From Anaerolineae bacterium (GTDB taxonomy: Bacteria > Chloroflexota > Anaerolineae > B4-G1 > SLSP01), in NCBI GenBank assembly GCA_003562365.1, contig PWVB01000452.1, forward strand, positions 1-34,708: DNA of 34,708 nucleotides. The letters run 5' to 3'. Shown one piece after another: positions 1 to 7,723 of this stretch; within the stretch, counting starts at the first letter, position 1, and every line of letters starts with the position of its first letter. The position numbers and the translations under genes are program-made. Below the pieces are notes generated by a model. It saw only the letters and a program-made list of their open reading frames with translations. It made no database searches and had not been told where the DNA came from.

Positions 1-1
1 G

Positions 2-610
2 AGCCATAGCCCGCCCCATCCGCCATCGCAGCTGCCGCCGCTGCGCATCGTTGGGCAGTTAGCCACGATGTTCGTCATAACCGAGGGGCCCGACGGTCTA
101 TATTTGATCGACCAGCACGCCGCCCACGAACGAGTGCTCTATGAGAAGCTTCACGCGCAGTCAGCCCAGGGTCAGGTGGCCAGCCAGCCGCTACTGGCGC
201 CGCAGAGTGTTACCTTACCAGCCGATCAGGCCGACCGTCTGGAACCGCTGCTGCCCAAGCTGGCCGAACTTGGACTGCAGGTCGAGGCGTTTGGACCGAA
301 CGCTTTCCTGGTCCGCGCCGTACCGGCCCTGCTTGAAAAGCTGGTGCCCGCCGATCTGCTCGCAGACATCGCCGCCGCGACCGAGGGGACTTCACCGATC
401 AGCGATGAGCTGGAGGAGGCTGTTATCCGCCACATCTGCAAGCGCGCGGCTGTCAAGGCAGGACAGGTGCTCTCTCGGGAGGAGATGGCACGCTTGGTCG
501 ATGACCTAGAACGCACCCGGAATCCGCGCACGTGTCCCCACGGACGGCCCACAATCGTCCAGATCTCCACCGAAGAACTGGCCCGCCACTTCGGCCGCAC
601 CGGCCACTAA
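2..610 (+). CDS. mutL: DNA mismatch repair protein MutL, C-terminal part (5' end outside window)
   Basis: The frame is open from the first bases of the window and enters LRIVGQLATMFVITEG, so the ATG at 68 is internal and the gene begins upstream. This is the C-terminal dimerisation and endonuclease domain of MutL. It carries DQHAAHERVLYE, which fits the metal-binding DQHA(X)2E(X)4E nicking motif, then CKRAAVKAG and the late CPHGRP motif. MutL proteins with these motifs are latent, MutS- and clamp-activated nicking endonucleases. They occur in bacteria that lack MutH-directed repair, which is family knowledge. The N-terminal GHKL ATPase domain is not visible. The protein ends ARHFGRTGH, a normal MutL end. 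No in-frame break is seen. The gene-free stretch behind it separates it from the opposite-strand operon. Confidence 0.96.
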   Translation, partial: SHSPPHPPSQLPPLRIVGQLATMFVITEGPDGLYLIDQHAAHERVLYEKLHAQSAQGQVASQPLLAPQSVTLPADQADRLEPLLPKLAELGLQVEAFGPNAFLVRAVPALLEKLVPADLLADIAAATEGTSPISDELEEAVIRHICKRAAVKAGQVLSREEMARLVDDLERTRNPRTCPHGRPTIVQISTEELARHFGRTGH

Positions 611-1053
611 GGACGGGCAAACGCATAACTTCCCGCGCGATTACAGCCTGGCCTATCCCGCACGCTGTTTTCGCGTTTGAAGTCTGCGAGCCCTAAGCAC
701 TCTTGGCGGCTTAACCTCGCGACTTTAGTCGCGCGATCGGGAAGTTGTTGACTAACAGACCCTAAGTCTATCAACTTGACGGGTTAACCCGCCTTTTCGG
801 CCGCGCCAACCCTCGACAGAACCGCGGGCTTGCCGACATCTACGTCTGCCACCCGACTTGAGTGCATACCTTCAGGGGACAACCTCGGGAAGCGTAGGTG
901 TGCGGGAAAGTGGCTCTTGCTGACAATCGATGGATGAGATCAACCCGCTGACCGGCTCCTAGCTGTGCAGAAGCCAATCGTAAGATGACGTTACCATGCA
1001 CGAGCGCTAGACTCCGTCTAACCCAATCCAGGTCCGTCGGTGGCCGGGTAGTC
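611..1053. other. Gene-free region with several hairpins; possible structured RNA or decayed DNA
   Basis: No convincing protein gene is seen in about 440 bases. The stretch contains CGCGACTTTAGTCGCG (718-733, a 6-bp stem with TTTA loop). It also has AAGTTG...CAACTT (arms about 742-747 and 772-777) enclosing a smaller AGAC/GTCT stem. A third element is the palindrome CGGGTTAACCCG (780-791) followed shortly by TTTT, which could act as a weak terminator. I compared it with tmRNA, RNase P RNA, SRP RNA and tRNA signatures and could not fit any of them. In particular there is no T-arm sequence. It may be an unrecognised non-coding RNA or just degenerate intergenic DNA. Confidence 0.4.
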
Positions 1054-2004
1054 CTAGACCATCACCGCTGCCAAGCCGGCCGCTCGCCCGGGCGTGCTGA
1101 TGGGGGACGCTTCAGCGCCGGCCACAACGCCTCCACCACGAGTCACGTAAGCATAGGCCAGATTGGGCGTATTGTGCGCCAGTCCGATCGTTCCCGCTGG
1201 ATCGATCACAATCACGCCGCCGTAGCCGCGGACGCGATCCCAGAGGCGCGCCAGCACTAAGTCGGCCGCCGCCTGCGCCGAGTGGCCGGCCGCCATCAGA
1301 TCCACCGCCGTCTTGCTGGTGACGATCCGCATAAGCGATTCACCGGAACCAGTAGCTGCTGCCGCGCCGGCGGCATCATCGGCGTACGCACCACATCCCA
1401 CCAGCGGCGAATCCCCTACCCGTCCAGGCCACTTGTCGGGGGTCCCACCCGTGGAAGTCGCGACGGCGAGATGTCCTGCCAGATCCAACGCCACAGCGCC
1501 CACGGTGTCACCGGGCCGCGCCGCGACGGTGTCCGACACCTCAGTCGGCAGCGGCGGTGCCCAGCTGCCGGCGTCCTGCTTGCCCATCAGATCCGCCGGG
1601 TCGCAGAGCTCCATACCCAGATGCTCGGCCAACGCCTCAGCACCTGGCCCGACGACGAAGCTGTGCGCGCACTGAGCCATCACCAGGCGCGCCAGGCTGA
1701 TGGGATGGCGCACCCGTTCCACCGCTGCCACAGCGCCGAAATCGAGCGTCTGCCCGTCCATAACGATAGCGTCCAACTGCACCTGACCCAGCCGATTCAG
1801 ATAGCTGCCTCGCCCCGCATCGTAGGATGGGTCATCTTCCAGCACCCTGACCGCCGCCTCAACAGCGTCTAATGCCCCTGCACCACTGAGCAAGCGCTCC
1901 CAGCCGGTGAGCGCCGCTGCGCGGCAGCCAGCAATGTTTGCCTCTAACTCGGCCTTGGCGATATGCCAGGCCCCGCCATGAACGACAATCACCGGACGAC
2001 GCAA
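1054..2004 (-). CDS. Isoaspartyl peptidase / plant-type L-asparaginase (Ntn hydrolase, family T2)
   Basis: The 316-aa product has the typical family length. It begins with the HGGAW strand and carries DAVEAAVRVLEDDPSYDAGRGS and the self-cleavage site GDTVGAVALD. Thr167 there becomes the N-terminal nucleophile after autoproteolysis. GDSPLVGCGAYADD follows and forms the substrate pocket. Known members hydrolyse isoaspartyl dipeptides and L-asparagine, and some process glycosylasparagine. The start is a TTG codon at 2004. It has GGGGAGG a few bases upstream, whereas the next candidate, GTG at 1992, is too far from that site. It is the last gene of the minus-strand operon, 19 bases after the polymerase gene. 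The exact substrate cannot be told from sequence. No signal peptide is seen, so it is likely cytoplasmic. Confidence 0.9.
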   Translation of the reverse strand: MRRPVIVVHGGAWHIAKAELEANIAGCRAAALTGWERLLSGAGALDAVEAAVRVLEDDPSYDAGRGSYLNRLGQVQLDAIVMDGQTLDFGAVAAVERVRHPISLARLVMAQCAHSFVVGPGAEALAEHLGMELCDPADLMGKQDAGSWAPPLPTEVSDTVAARPGDTVGAVALDLAGHLAVATSTGGTPDKWPGRVGDSPLVGCGAYADDAAGAAAATGSGESLMRIVTSKTAVDLMAAGHSAQAAADLVLARLWDRVRGYGGVIVIDPAGTIGLAHNTPNLAYAYVTRGGGVVAGAEASPISTPGRAAGLAAVMV

Positions 2005-2023
2005 GACAACCTCCCCAGAAAAT

Positions 2024-3517
2024 CTAGCCCTTCACCAGACCTTTTCCGTTCCCATCAGGGCAGCATCCAGCAGCACAGGATATCACCCACGCGCTGAGCG
2101 CCGCCATTACCCCGACATGCAGGTGCACGTTGTTCACCAACAGATGGTCAACCATGCTGTGGACCGCCAGATGGGTCCAAGCCCCAACCAGGCCGATCGC
2201 CAAGCCGCGGCGCCATCCCGCACAAAGCGGTAGGGCCTGCAGCAATCGGACGAAGATCAGCCCAATCCACACGAGATACGCGCCCAATCCCAGGACGCCA
2301 ACCTCGGCCAGCAGATTCAGGTAGAAGTTGTGGGCGTGTCCCAATGCCAGCGGCCAGTTGATCAGTCGATAGGCCGGATACGCAGCCTCATAGCCGCCAA
2401 TTCCCAAACCCAGCCAGAAGCGATCGCGCCACATATAGAGAGCCGCCTGCCAGTGCGCCATACGTTCGATGACGGCGAAATTGGCGTCGGTGATCCCCAC
2501 ACCCCGCACGTCCTCAAAGCGTGCGTAGGCGAAGAAGCCCACCAGCCGCTCAACGACTGCCGCAGGCAGCCGTCCCAAGGTGTAGAGAACGACACCGCCC
2601 ACGAGCAGCGCACCCACCAGCGCTACGCCCCACAGGGGACGGCGGGGCAGCAGCACCACCATCACCAGCAGCGCCACACCCAATCCCATCCACCCACCCC
2701 GTGACCAGGATGCCCCTAGCCCGGCAAGGAGCAGGCTTGCCGGAATGGCAACCGGCAGGGCCGCTTGCGCCGCAGACAACAGCGACCCACCGGTCCGCCA
2801 CTGTTCCACGATGATGCCGGCGGCAAGCCCCACAAACACGGCTCCCATCATGCCTAACAGTCCGGCAAATGGATTGGGCTGCTGGAAGGTCCCATAGGCC
2901 CGGTAGAAGCGCCCGCGGATCACGAACTGCGCCACGCCCTCACCCCGCAGTCCAAACTGCCACAGACCGATGAGCGCTTGAAGGAGCCCAGCGGCACCCA
3001 GCGCACCGACGACCAGGCAGACTCGCTGGTCGCTCCACCCACCCTCTAGGCGATCCGCCACCACCAGCATCACCAGGGCCACCTGAACCCACTTGGCAAG
3101 CTCCAGAAAGCCATGCCAGATGTCAACGGGGCGCCAAAGCGAAAGCAGTGCCACCCCCAGAAAGGCCAGCAGCGGCCCCAGCAGGAGTGGCAGCCTCAGT
3201 TGAACGTCCCGTGCCAACATCCGGCGCACGAGCCAGGCGGTCAACGCCAGCACGAGGACCACCTGTCCCACATAGGGCATCACGCCCGGGGCTCTGATCT
3301 CCAACCAGGCTCGCAGCGGCCCCAGGACCAGTGCCCCACCGATACCCACCAACGGCTCCATCGCCGCACCCACCACCAACCCAACGCTGACGACGGCCAA
3401 CGCCAGCGTCGCCAGCGGCAATCTGGCTACCAGCAACCCCATCAACAGCCCAACAAGGGCCAGGCCCAACATCCACGCGCGGGGAGCCAAGCTTCGCGCC
3501 CAGTCCAACCTCACCAT
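2024..3517 (-). CDS. O-antigen ligase / polymerase-like membrane protein (Wzy_C family)
   Basis: The product is about 497 aa and strongly hydrophobic, with roughly a dozen predicted membrane segments from the first helix (residues ~10-30) to the C-terminus. The central region holds the long periplasmic loop typical of O-antigen ligase/WzyE-like proteins. It ends in LGLGIGGYEAAYP and GHAHNFYLNLLAEVGVLGL, the PF04932 (Wzy_C) signature with its conserved H-x-H-N. Such proteins polymerise or ligate lipid-linked glycans at the outer face of the membrane. In a Chloroflexota cell the acceptor may be an exopolysaccharide or glycoprotein rather than LPS. I chose ATG 3517 because GGAGG precedes it by 6 bases. 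A GTG at 3532 gives 5 extra residues. It lies 42 bases after the NUDIX gene in the same operon. Confidence 0.85.
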   Translation of the reverse strand: MVRLDWARSLAPRAWMLGLALVGLLMGLLVARLPLATLALAVVSVGLVVGAAMEPLVGIGGALVLGPLRAWLEIRAPGVMPYVGQVVLVLALTAWLVRRMLARDVQLRLPLLLGPLLAFLGVALLSLWRPVDIWHGFLELAKWVQVALVMLVVADRLEGGWSDQRVCLVVGALGAAGLLQALIGLWQFGLRGEGVAQFVIRGRFYRAYGTFQQPNPFAGLLGMMGAVFVGLAAGIIVEQWRTGGSLLSAAQAALPVAIPASLLLAGLGASWSRGGWMGLGVALLVMVVLLPRRPLWGVALVGALLVGGVVLYTLGRLPAAVVERLVGFFAYARFEDVRGVGITDANFAVIERMAHWQAALYMWRDRFWLGLGIGGYEAAYPAYRLINWPLALGHAHNFYLNLLAEVGVLGLGAYLVWIGLIFVRLLQALPLCAGWRRGLAIGLVGAWTHLAVHSMVDHLLVNNVHLHVGVMAALSAWVISCAAGCCPDGNGKGLVKG

Positions 3518-3559
3518 CACGGCCCTCCACACATCATCGTGATCCCGCCAGCGCCGAGG

Positions 3560-4024
3560 TCAGTAGGCAATCCAGTCCACCAGCTGCAACGCTGAGTCGT
3601 AGACAAACTTAGCCTCAAACATCCCTGAGCCGGCGCGCAGAATGCGCGGGGCGAAGATCGCGTCGGCCTGGGGGATATCAAAGCTCGTGAAATAGGTCTC
3701 CAGATCGACCCAAGCCAGATCACCCTCCCGGCGGTCTGCCTTCAGCACCCCGGCAAAGCGCCGCGTCACATAGATGAACAGCATCCACTGCCACGCTGGA
3801 AGCGGCGATACCTCGGTGCAGAGCCCGCGCCATTCCAGCACCTCCGGCGTTAGCCCGGTCTCCTCCACCATCTCACGGCGCGCCGCGTCGTGGGGCGACT
3901 CGTCCAGCTCGATCTTGCCGCCCGGTGCGACCCAGAGGCCCAGGTTTGGTTCCTTATTGCGACGCATCAGCAGAACCTGTGTCTCGCGTAACGCATAGAC
4001 CAAGACCGTCGGGATACGTCCCAT
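3560..4024 (-). CDS. NUDIX hydrolase (MutT-like)
   Basis: This 154-aa single-domain protein has a perfect Nudix box, Gx5Ex7REUxEExGU. It runs from G36 through E42 and R50-E51-M52 to E54-E55 and G57-L58. The three Glu residues coordinate Mg2+ for cleavage of a nucleoside diphosphate linked to another moiety. The N-terminal PTVLVYALRETQVLLMRR is typical of MutT/8-oxo-dGTPase-like proteins, and WVAPGGK fits this group. Its ATG overlaps the stop of the upstream decarboxylase gene by one base (TAATG on the minus strand), so translation is probably coupled. In this operon it might act on nucleotide sugars or clean oxidised nucleotides. Sequence alone does not decide between these. Confidence 0.9.
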   Translation of the reverse strand: MGRIPTVLVYALRETQVLLMRRNKEPNLGLWVAPGGKIELDESPHDAARREMVEETGLTPEVLEWRGLCTEVSPLPAWQWMLFIYVTRRFAGVLKADRREGDLAWVDLETYFTSFDIPQADAIFAPRILRAGSGMFEAKFVYDSALQLVDWIAY

Positions 4025-4974
4025 TAGTCCAAGCCCAGGCGCGTGCGGAAGTAGACGATCGTCTTCCGCAGTCCATCCCGCAGCGCCACCTGCGGTTCCC
4101 AGCCCAGGGCTTCCCGGGCTAGGCTGATATCAGGGCAGCGCTGTTTGGGGTCATCCCGTGTTCGTTCGTCCTTGGGCACCACGAAGGTCAGCTCTGCTCC
4201 ACTCTCCGCTACGTCGATCACAAGTTTGGCGAAGTCCACGATCGTGATCTCGCTAGGATTGCCAAGATTTACCGGCCCTTCGACGTCCGCCTCTAACAGC
4301 CGGACAATGCCCTCAACCAGATCGCTCACGTAGCAGAATGAGCGCGTACGCTGGCCCTTATCATACACCGTGAGGGGCACGCCCCGCAGCGCCTGGCTGA
4401 TGAAATTCGGTACAACGCGCCCATCCTCAAGCCGCATCCGCGGGCCATAGGTGTTAAAGATGCGCACGATGCGCGTATCCACATCGTGGTAGCGATCGTA
4501 CGCCATCGTCAGCGCCTCGGCAAACCGCTTGCTCTCATCGTAGACGCCCCGCGGGCCGACCGGGTTGACATTACCCCAGTAGCTCTCGTCCTGAGGGTGG
4601 ACCAACGGGTCGCCGTAGACCTCCGAGGTGGAGGCCAACAGATAGCGCGCCCCCTTGGCGAGCGCCAGGCCCAGCGTGTTGTGGGTCCCCAACGCTCCGA
4701 CCTTCAATGTCTGGATCGGAAGGTTCAGATAATCCACGGGACTGGGTAGCGACGCCAGGTGCAGCACCCTGTCCAAGACGCCGGCAACGTAGATATAATT
4801 GGTGACGTCGTGATGGATGAAGCTGAATCGCGGATGTCCTGCAAGATGGGCGATGTTATCTGTTGATCCGGTCTTGAGGTTATCCATCGCAATAACTTCA
4901 TGACCCTCTGCCAGATAACGATCACAAAGATGGGAACCGATGAAACCAGCGCCACCGGTAATAAGAATGCGCAT
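4024..4974 (-). CDS. uxs: UDP-glucuronate decarboxylase (UDP-xylose synthase), SDR family
   Basis: The 316-aa protein is an extended short-chain dehydrogenase. It has the NAD-binding [10 protein letters not shown] (T6-H15), [20 protein letters not shown], the active-site strand [10 protein letters not shown] (residues 114-123), [13 protein letters not shown], and catalytic Y145-x3-K149 in [13 protein letters not shown] and [10 protein letters not shown] follow. This whole pattern is that of UDP-xylose synthases, which oxidise and decarboxylate UDP-glucuronate to UDP-xylose. The longest frame starts 30 codons upstream. I place the start at ATG 4974 because AAGGAGGTTGAG lies directly before it and the Rossmann motif begins there. 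It heads a four-gene operon and would supply UDP-xylose to the polymerase system. Confidence 0.93.
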   Translation of the reverse strand: MRILITGGAGFIGSHLCDRYLAEGHEVIAMDNLKTGSTDNIAHLAGHPRFSFIHHDVTNYIYVAGVLDRVLHLASLPSPVDYLNLPIQTLKVGALGTHNTLGLALAKGARYLLASTSEVYGDPLVHPQDESYWGNVNPVGPRGVYDESKRFAEALTMAYDRYHDVDTRIVRIFNTYGPRMRLEDGRVVPNFISQALRGVPLTVYDKGQRTRSFCYVSDLVEGIVRLLEADVEGPVNLGNPSEITIVDFAKLVIDVAESGAELTFVVPKDERTRDDPKQRCPDISLAREALGWEPQVALRDGLRKTIVYFRTRLGLD

Positions 4975-5004
4975 CTCAACCTCCTTGCTATCTAAGGTGA
5001 GCCG

Positions 5005-5010
5005 ATTATA
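5005..5010 (-). promoter_or_regulatory. Candidate -10 box for the uxs operon
   Basis: On the minus strand this reads TATAAT, about 30 bases before the uxs start codon. No good -35 hexamer lies at 16-18 bases. TGACGT further upstream is at a poor distance. The site lies in the short divergent gap shared with the THEP1 gene. Confidence 0.5.
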
Positions 5011-5066
5011 CTCTACTCCCATACCTAAGCACGTCACGGCACAGACCGTGAGAAAAAGGATCACCT

Positions 5067-5600
5067 ATGGCCAGATCGCTGTTGCTCACCGGCCATCCCG
5101 GTATCGGCAAGACCACCATCATCGAGCACGTCATCCACATCCTGGGAAACCAGGCCGGTGGCTTCTACACACGCGAGATCAGTGGCCCCGGTGGGCGCAA
5201 GGGCTTTCGGCTCCTCACACTGGACGGCAAAGAGACGGTACTGGCCCACAAGGACCTGCGCAGCCCCCGATACCCCACAGTCGGTCGCTACGGCGTCGAT
5301 GTTGAGGCCCTGGAGCGCGTCGGTGTCGCAGCTCTGCACGCCGCTATGGATCAGGACCGCATCATCATCGTCGACGAGATAGGCAAGATGGAGCTCTACT
5401 CGCAGACCTTCCAAGAGACATTGATGCGGGCCATTATAGGCCCCCACCACGTCGTCGGCACGGTGATGTTGAAGCCCCACCCCGGCGCTGCTATCTTTAA
5501 GATGCTCGCGCAGGTTACCGTCTGGGAAGTCGAGCGCCGCAACCGTGATGCGATGGTGGGGCGGGTCTTGAAATGGATCCGCGAGCTCCACCGCACCTGA
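5067..5600 (+). CDS. Nucleoside-triphosphatase, THEP1 family
   Basis: The 177-aa protein has a Walker A P-loop, GHPGIGKT (residues 9-16), right at the N-terminus. GGFYTREISGPGGRKGFRL follows, and then Walker B IIIVDEIGKMEL with D103-E104. This order and the GFYTxEI motif define the THEP1 NTPase family (COG1618, relatives of human NTPCR). These enzymes hydrolyse NTPs broadly, and their cellular role is unclear. The start has AAAAGGA upstream. It is divergent from the uxs operon with about 90 bases between the starts, and is followed after roughly 100 bases by the tetR promoter, so it seems monocistronic. Confidence 0.9.
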   Translation: MARSLLLTGHPGIGKTTIIEHVIHILGNQAGGFYTREISGPGGRKGFRLLTLDGKETVLAHKDLRSPRYPTVGRYGVDVEALERVGVAALHAAMDQDRIIIVDEIGKMELYSQTFQETLMRAIIGPHHVVGTVMLKPHPGAAIFKMLAQVTVWEVERRNRDAMVGRVLKWIRELHRT

Positions 5601-5630
5601 AGCATCGCCCATCCTGCTCCAAGTGCACCG

Positions 5631-5676
5631 TTGACTTAGCCTAAGAGCCTGCTACACTACATACCGACCGGTCGGT
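5631..5676 (+). promoter_or_regulatory. Promoter and palindromic TetR operator of the tetR operon
   Basis: TTGACT (5631-5636) and TACACT (5653-5658) are separated by 16 bases and make a plausible sigma-70-type promoter. A perfect 14-bp palindrome, ACCGACCGGTCGGT, lies at 5663-5676, just downstream of the -10 where transcription should begin. The following gene is a TetR repressor. The position suggests autorepression of the three-gene operon by blocking initiation. The ribosome binding site AAGGAG (5691-5696) follows. Confidence 0.75.
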
Positions 5677-5702
5677 TTTTAAGCGACCGAAAGGAGATCT
5701 CT

Positions 5703-6308
5703 ATGGCTCAAAGTCAACGCGGGGCCGAGACCCGCGCCCGCATTCTGGAAGCAGCGGCACTGTGCTTCACCCGCGCAGGCTATGACAGCAGTGGCGTGGC
5801 CGCGATCTGCGATGGGGCCGGGGTGAGCAAGGGAGCATTCTACCACCACTTCCCCAGCAAACAAGCCGTCTTCCTCGCGCTTTTCGACCGGTGGATCGAC
5901 GGCCTGCAGCACGCCATCGACGCAACGCGAATCCCCGGTGAGACGGTGCCTCAGAGGCTTGAGGCAATGGCGGGCGTGGCACAGCAGGTTCTCCAGGCGA
6001 CGGAGGGGCAGATCCCGCTCTTCCTGGAGTTCTGGCACCGGGCCACCAAGGACCCCGAAGTGTGGCAGACTCTGATCGAGCCTTACAGACGGTTTCGCGC
6101 CACCTTTGCCGGAATGGTGCGCGAGGGCATCGCCGAGGGAAGCGTGCGCCCGGTCGATCCGGACCTGGCCGCGCACGTACTGGTCTCATTGGGGGTCGGG
6201 CTGGTGCTCCAGAGCGCCCTAGATCCAGGTGATGACATCGATCACCAGGCTGCTGATCAAGCTATCCGTCTGTTCCTGATTGGGCTGACCGATGGGAGGG
6301 AACAATGA
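5703..6308 (+). CDS. TetR/AcrR family transcriptional repressor
   Basis: The 201-aa length is standard for the family. The N-terminal 60 residues hold the DNA-binding domain: RARILEAAALCFTRAGYDSSGVAAICDGAG followed by VSKGAFYHHFPSKQAVFLALF, the recognition helix and its flank. The C-terminal part is a helical ligand-binding domain with no recognisable specificity. AAGGAG sits 7 bases before the ATG. A perfect palindrome overlaps its own promoter, so it is probably autoregulatory. Its stop overlaps the start of the next gene (ATGA), so it is co-transcribed with the two membrane-protein genes and probably senses a compound linked to their activity, perhaps an isoprenoid alcohol, lipid or metal. 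The ligand is unknown. Confidence 0.93.
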   Translation: MAQSQRGAETRARILEAAALCFTRAGYDSSGVAAICDGAGVSKGAFYHHFPSKQAVFLALFDRWIDGLQHAIDATRIPGETVPQRLEAMAGVAQQVLQATEGQIPLFLEFWHRATKDPEVWQTLIEPYRRFRATFAGMVREGIAEGSVRPVDPDLAAHVLVSLGVGLVLQSALDPGDDIDHQAADQAIRLFLIGLTDGREQ

Positions 6309-7039
6309 ACCCCAGTGACGTTTTAGGGGCTGCCACACTGCTGGCCTATTACCTGGTGGTGGTCGCCCTGCTGCCCACCCTACTCAAGCTTTGGACACGC
6401 ACACCCCGCGAGGTGGTGCGGAAGATCCAGCACATCACCTACAGCCTGTCCATCTATATACTGCTGACGTCGTTCAGCGATTGGTACGTGGCCATTGCAG
6501 CAGCCTTCCTGCTGGTATTGATCGGTTATCCTGGCCTCTGGATCGCCGAGAGGTTTCCCTGGTACCAGAGGACCTTCGTGGCGCGCGAAGGACACAGCGG
6601 AGAGCTGCGCAGGCAGCTTCTCTACGTCCAGCTCTCCTTTGCACTGTTGATCGCGCTCTTCTGGGGCCTATTAGGCATCCGCTGGCACTACATCGTCGCC
6701 GTCTCTGTGACCGCGTGGGGCTTTGGCGACGCCGCCGCCGCGCTGGTCGGCAAAGCCTTCGGGCGCCGCTTGGTCCTCCCGCGGCTCCTCCCTGACGCCA
6801 AAACCTACGAGGGTTCCGTGGCGATGATGGTTGCCTCGGCCCTCGCCCTTTTCTTGACGCTCCTGTTCTACGCGCGCCAGCCTTGGTACGTGAGTATCCT
6901 GGCCGCCGTCATCGTCGCCCCAGTCTGTGCTGCGGTGGAGCTCTTCTCCCTGCGGGGCACCGACACCCTCACCGTGCCGCTCTCAACGGCCCTGGCGATT
7001 CTGCCGCTGATGCTGCTCTTCTCAACTTTTGGATGGTAA
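6305..7039 (+). CDS. COG0170 membrane protein, dolichol/phytol kinase or phosphatidate cytidylyltransferase-like
   Basis: This 244-aa protein has about seven membrane helices. Family marks are REVVRKIQHITYSLSIY near the N-terminus, WGFGDAAAALVGKAFGRR in the middle, KTYEGSVAMMVAS, and a C-terminal ELFSLRGTDTLTVPL. This order (H...GDxxAALVGxxFG...KTxEGS...E...DNLTVPL) is that of the SEC59/VTE5 group in COG0170. Members are CTP-dependent kinases of polyprenols or phytol, or are annotated as phosphatidate cytidylyltransferase. Here D replaces the usual ExxGxDN context only partly (GTDTLTVPL). It overlaps tetR by ATGA and is followed immediately by the CDF-like gene. A role in polyprenol phosphate or tocopherol-type lipid metabolism is inferred. 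The substrate is not determinable. Confidence 0.82.
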   Translation: MNPSDVLGAATLLAYYLVVVALLPTLLKLWTRTPREVVRKIQHITYSLSIYILLTSFSDWYVAIAAAFLLVLIGYPGLWIAERFPWYQRTFVAREGHSGELRRQLLYVQLSFALLIALFWGLLGIRWHYIVAVSVTAWGFGDAAAALVGKAFGRRLVLPRLLPDAKTYEGSVAMMVASALALFLTLLFYARQPWYVSILAAVIVAPVCAAVELFSLRGTDTLTVPLSTALAILPLMLLFSTFGW

Positions 7040-7040
7040 C

Positions 7041-7685
7041 GTGACACCACTGACCCAGAAGCAGGTTGCAAGCCGGGAGAAGACACTCCGCGCAGCCCTT
7101 CTTCTCAGCCTGTGGGCGCCCTTGACCACGGGCATTGCCGTTCTACTCAGCCGCTCAACCACACAACTAGCGGATTTCATCCGCAGGACCGTGGAAATGC
7201 TCGCCTTGGCGGTCTCCTGGGGTGTCTTCCGCTATCTGGAGCAACGCAGGGAGCCAGCAGGCGTCCAGCGGACCCGGTTAGAGCACATCGCCAACGTGAG
7301 TGTGGCTGCGGCCCTGGCTTGCTCCGGAATGGTGATGCTGGTCATCGCCCTCACGCGCTGGCGGACCTACAGTCCAGGCGGTAACGTCTATCCCGGGCTG
7401 ACCATCGCTGGGCTGGCGTTTGTCGTACACACCTGGTTCTGGTTGCGCTACGCCAGGCTGACCCGCGAGCGCTACAACCCAATCATCGCAGCGCAGCTGC
7501 AGCTCTACCGCACCAAGACCTACGTGGACCTTTGCGTCATTGTGGCGCTGGCTGCGGTGGCCATCGCCCCAACTCATCCCAGCACCCGCTACGTCGATGT
7601 CATTGGCTCGATGGTGGTGGCGCTCTATCTCATATGGAGCGGCCTCCGCACCGCCCGTGGTGGCACTGCCGACCTGGTCCATTGA
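7041..7685 (+). CDS. Cation-efflux-like membrane protein lacking clear metal ligands
   Basis: The protein is 214 aa from GTG 7041, with GGATGG about 7 bases before it. A TTG at 7029 would add 4 residues and overlap the previous stop. It has about six membrane helices. The segments TRLEHIANVSVAAALACSG and the C-terminal DVIGSMVVALYLIWSGLR resemble the transmembrane domain of cation diffusion facilitators (PF01545). However, the HxxxD/DxxxD zinc ligands expected in helices 2 and 5 are replaced by RRTVEMLALAVSW and TKTYVDLCVIVAL. The cytoplasmic C-terminal domain is also missing. It may be a divergent non-zinc member or a protein only distantly related to CDFs. It is third in the tetR operon and ends convergently with the next gene. 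Confidence 0.65.
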   Translation: MTPLTQKQVASREKTLRAALLLSLWAPLTTGIAVLLSRSTTQLADFIRRTVEMLALAVSWGVFRYLEQRREPAGVQRTRLEHIANVSVAAALACSGMVMLVIALTRWRTYSPGGNVYPGLTIAGLAFVVHTWFWLRYARLTRERYNPIIAAQLQLYRTKTYVDLCVIVALAAVAIAPTHPSTRYVDVIGSMVVALYLIWSGLRTARGGTADLVH

Positions 7686-7723
7686 CGCTCGCCTACTCGT
7701 GATCAGCCGCGCCGCTCGAACAC

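Noticed and set aside
611-700. Possible tmRNA tag region (GCAAACGCA after mutL)
   Set aside because: The frame stops after three codons, there is no tRNA-like 5' end or T-arm sequence on either strand, and the 5' half would lie inside mutL.
4974-5064. Upstream extension of the UDP-glucuronate decarboxylase
   Set aside because: The 30 extra residues precede the Rossmann motif and overlap promoter sequence. A strong ribosome site sits at ATG 4974.
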